This document shows positions 63,133-64,000 of a stretch of DNA of 64,000 bases, piece after piece; positions within the stretch are counted from its first letter, which is position 1; the number at the start of each line of letters is the position of its first letter. A program made the position numbers and the translations under genes. The notes below the pieces were generated by a model, which worked only from the letters and a program-made list of their open reading frames with translations, had not been told where the DNA came from and did not search any database. The stretch is from Pseudomonas gessardii (lineage in GTDB: Bacteria > Pseudomonadota > Gammaproteobacteria > Pseudomonadales > Pseudomonadaceae): positions 62,001 through 126,000 of the forward strand of contig NZ_MNPU01000007.1 of assembly GCF_001983165.1 (NCBI RefSeq), given 5' to 3'.

Positions 63133-64000
63133 TTACTGAGGCCAATGCCACGCCGGCTCATCCAACACCCGCTGCCCCACAATCTGCGTCTGGCCCATCA
63201 CCTTCTCCAGCACAATCGAATGGCATCCCTCGTCCTGCTGCAACGCCGCGATCAAGCGGCTGGCATGGGACACCACCCACACCTGGCATTGCTTGGATGC
63301 CTGGATGATCAGGCGCGCCAAGGCCGGCAACAGGTCCGGGTGCAGGCTGGTTTCCGGTTCGTTGAGGACCATCATCGTCGGCGGGCGTGGGGTCAGCAGC
63401 GCGGCGATCAGCAGTAGGTAGCGCAAGGTGCCGTCCGAGAGTTCCGCCGCCGACAGTGGGCGCAGTAAGCCTTCCTGATAGAACTCAATGGCGAAACGCC
63501 CACCCTGCAACGGCTCGATATGCAAACGCGCGCCGGGAAATGCATCGCTCACCGCCTGCTGCAAGGCCTCGGGGTCGCCGATTTCGCGGATGGTCTGCAA
63601 CGCGGCTGCCAGGTCGCGGCCATCGTGATGCAACACCGGCGTGCGCGTACCCAGTTGCGGTAGGCGCACCGGTGCATCGGCGTCGCTGCGAAAGTGATCG
63701 TAGAAGCGCCAGCCGCGAATGCTTTCGCGCAGTGTCAGGACTTCCGGCGAGCCGCGCAGGCTGCCGACCTGATCGAACAGGCTGTGGTAGTTGGGCGTGT
63801 GCTGGGCCAGCACCTCCCAGGCCCGTCCGTCGCGGGCGCGTACCATCGGCCCGGAGCGCTGCACCAGCAGGCTGGCCGGGCGATAGACGTGGCCGGCCCA
63901 GATGCATTCTTTTTTGATCTCGGGGTCCAGGGAAAAATACGACTCGCTGGGTTCTGGCAGGCCGAGGGAGATCGCATAGCTGAAATCCTCCCCGGCAAAC
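63133..64000 (-). CDS. AAA family ATPase (predicted ATPase, COG4637-like), 5' end outside the window
   Basis: The frame stays open on the minus strand from the right edge to a stop at 63133-63135, giving 288 visible codons. The C-terminal half has LSDGTLRYLLLIAALLTPRP, the Walker-B-type MMVLNEPETSLHPDLLPALA and the switch segment VWVVSHASRLIAALQQ of AAA_21/RecF-like ATPases. The Walker A part lies beyond the window. Function unknown; such stand-alone ATPases are sometimes parts of defence systems, but no partner is visible. Confidence 0.85.
   Translation of the reverse strand, partial: FAGEDFSYAISLGLPEPSESYFSLDPEIKKECIWAGHVYRPASLLVQRSGPMVRARDGRAWEVLAQHTPNYHSLFDQVGSLRGSPEVLTLRESIRGWRFYDHFRSDADAPVRLPQLGTRTPVLHHDGRDLAAALQTIREIGDPEALQQAVSDAFPGARLHIEPLQGGRFAIEFYQEGLLRPLSAAELSDGTLRYLLLIAALLTPRPPTMMVLNEPETSLHPDLLPALARLIIQASKQCQVWVVSHASRLIAALQQDEGCHSIVLEKVMGQTQIVGQRVLDEPAWHWPQ

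Noticed and set aside
63133..64000. Assigning the AAA ATPase to an anti-phage defence system
   Set aside because: No nuclease or other partner gene is in view and the 5' end is missing; the fold alone does not support it.

Overview
The window reads as chromosome of a Pseudomonas of the fluorescens group. The evidence is high-GC coding with Pseudomonas codon choice, many GTGGGAGCGGGCTTGCCCGC-type REP palindromes between genes, and gene blocks laid out as in P. aeruginosa: gabDT, desA / PAS-GGDEF-EAL protein / oscA / sbp / cysTWA, and atsA with atsRBC. No rRNA, CRISPR array or prophage is seen.

Layout. 1-15.2 kb is a two-partner-secretion / contact-dependent inhibition (CDI) locus: the end of a TpsB transporter gene, a 3294-residue FhaB/CdiA-like exoprotein whose C-terminus looks like a TreTu-type ADP-ribosyltransferase toxin, its immunity gene, and then about 4 kb of AT-rich displaced toxin/immunity cassettes. 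Several cassettes open with the same 10-bp seam (GGTGCAAAAG). One is split by a RAYT-type transposase, and the area is scattered with a second REP family (GGGGACAGATTTATTTTT) and with shuffled scraps of the fhaB and RAYT genes. The array ends in an orphan PoNi-type immunity gene. 15.2-24.1 kb carries a lipoprotein, a classical autotransporter, a four-gene lipoprotein cluster (CsgG-like, DUF4810, DUF799), a VWA lipoprotein, an ECF sigma/anti-sigma pair and tRNA-Arg(CCG).

24.5-33.5 kb holds GABA catabolism (gabD, gabT), a REC-HDOD regulator, a PAS-GGDEF cyclase, the fatty-acid desaturase desA and a PAS-GGDEF-EAL protein. 33.7-37.9 kb is the sulfate-uptake cluster oscA-sbp-cysT-cysW-cysA. 38-39.3 kb has an Mpo1-like membrane protein and a Crp/Fnr regulator.

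39.4-56.6 kb is a sulfate-ester scavenging region: arylsulfatase atsA, the atsRBC ABC importer, the alkylsulfatase atsK, a second sulfatase-superfamily enzyme, three LysR regulators, a TonB-dependent receptor, a CynX-type MFS carrier and a TonB-ExbB-ExbD set. A reasonable reading is that sulfate esters cross the outer membrane through the receptor, are imported by AtsRBC, and are cleaved by AtsA/AtsK to sulfate; the sulfate importer lies next door.

57-63 kb holds an RBBP9-type hydrolase, an unusual sigma-54 AAA+ protein lacking GAFTGA and a DNA-binding domain, a MetQ-like binding protein behind a -24/-12 promoter, and a complete polar amino-acid ABC importer. The window ends inside an AAA ATPase gene.
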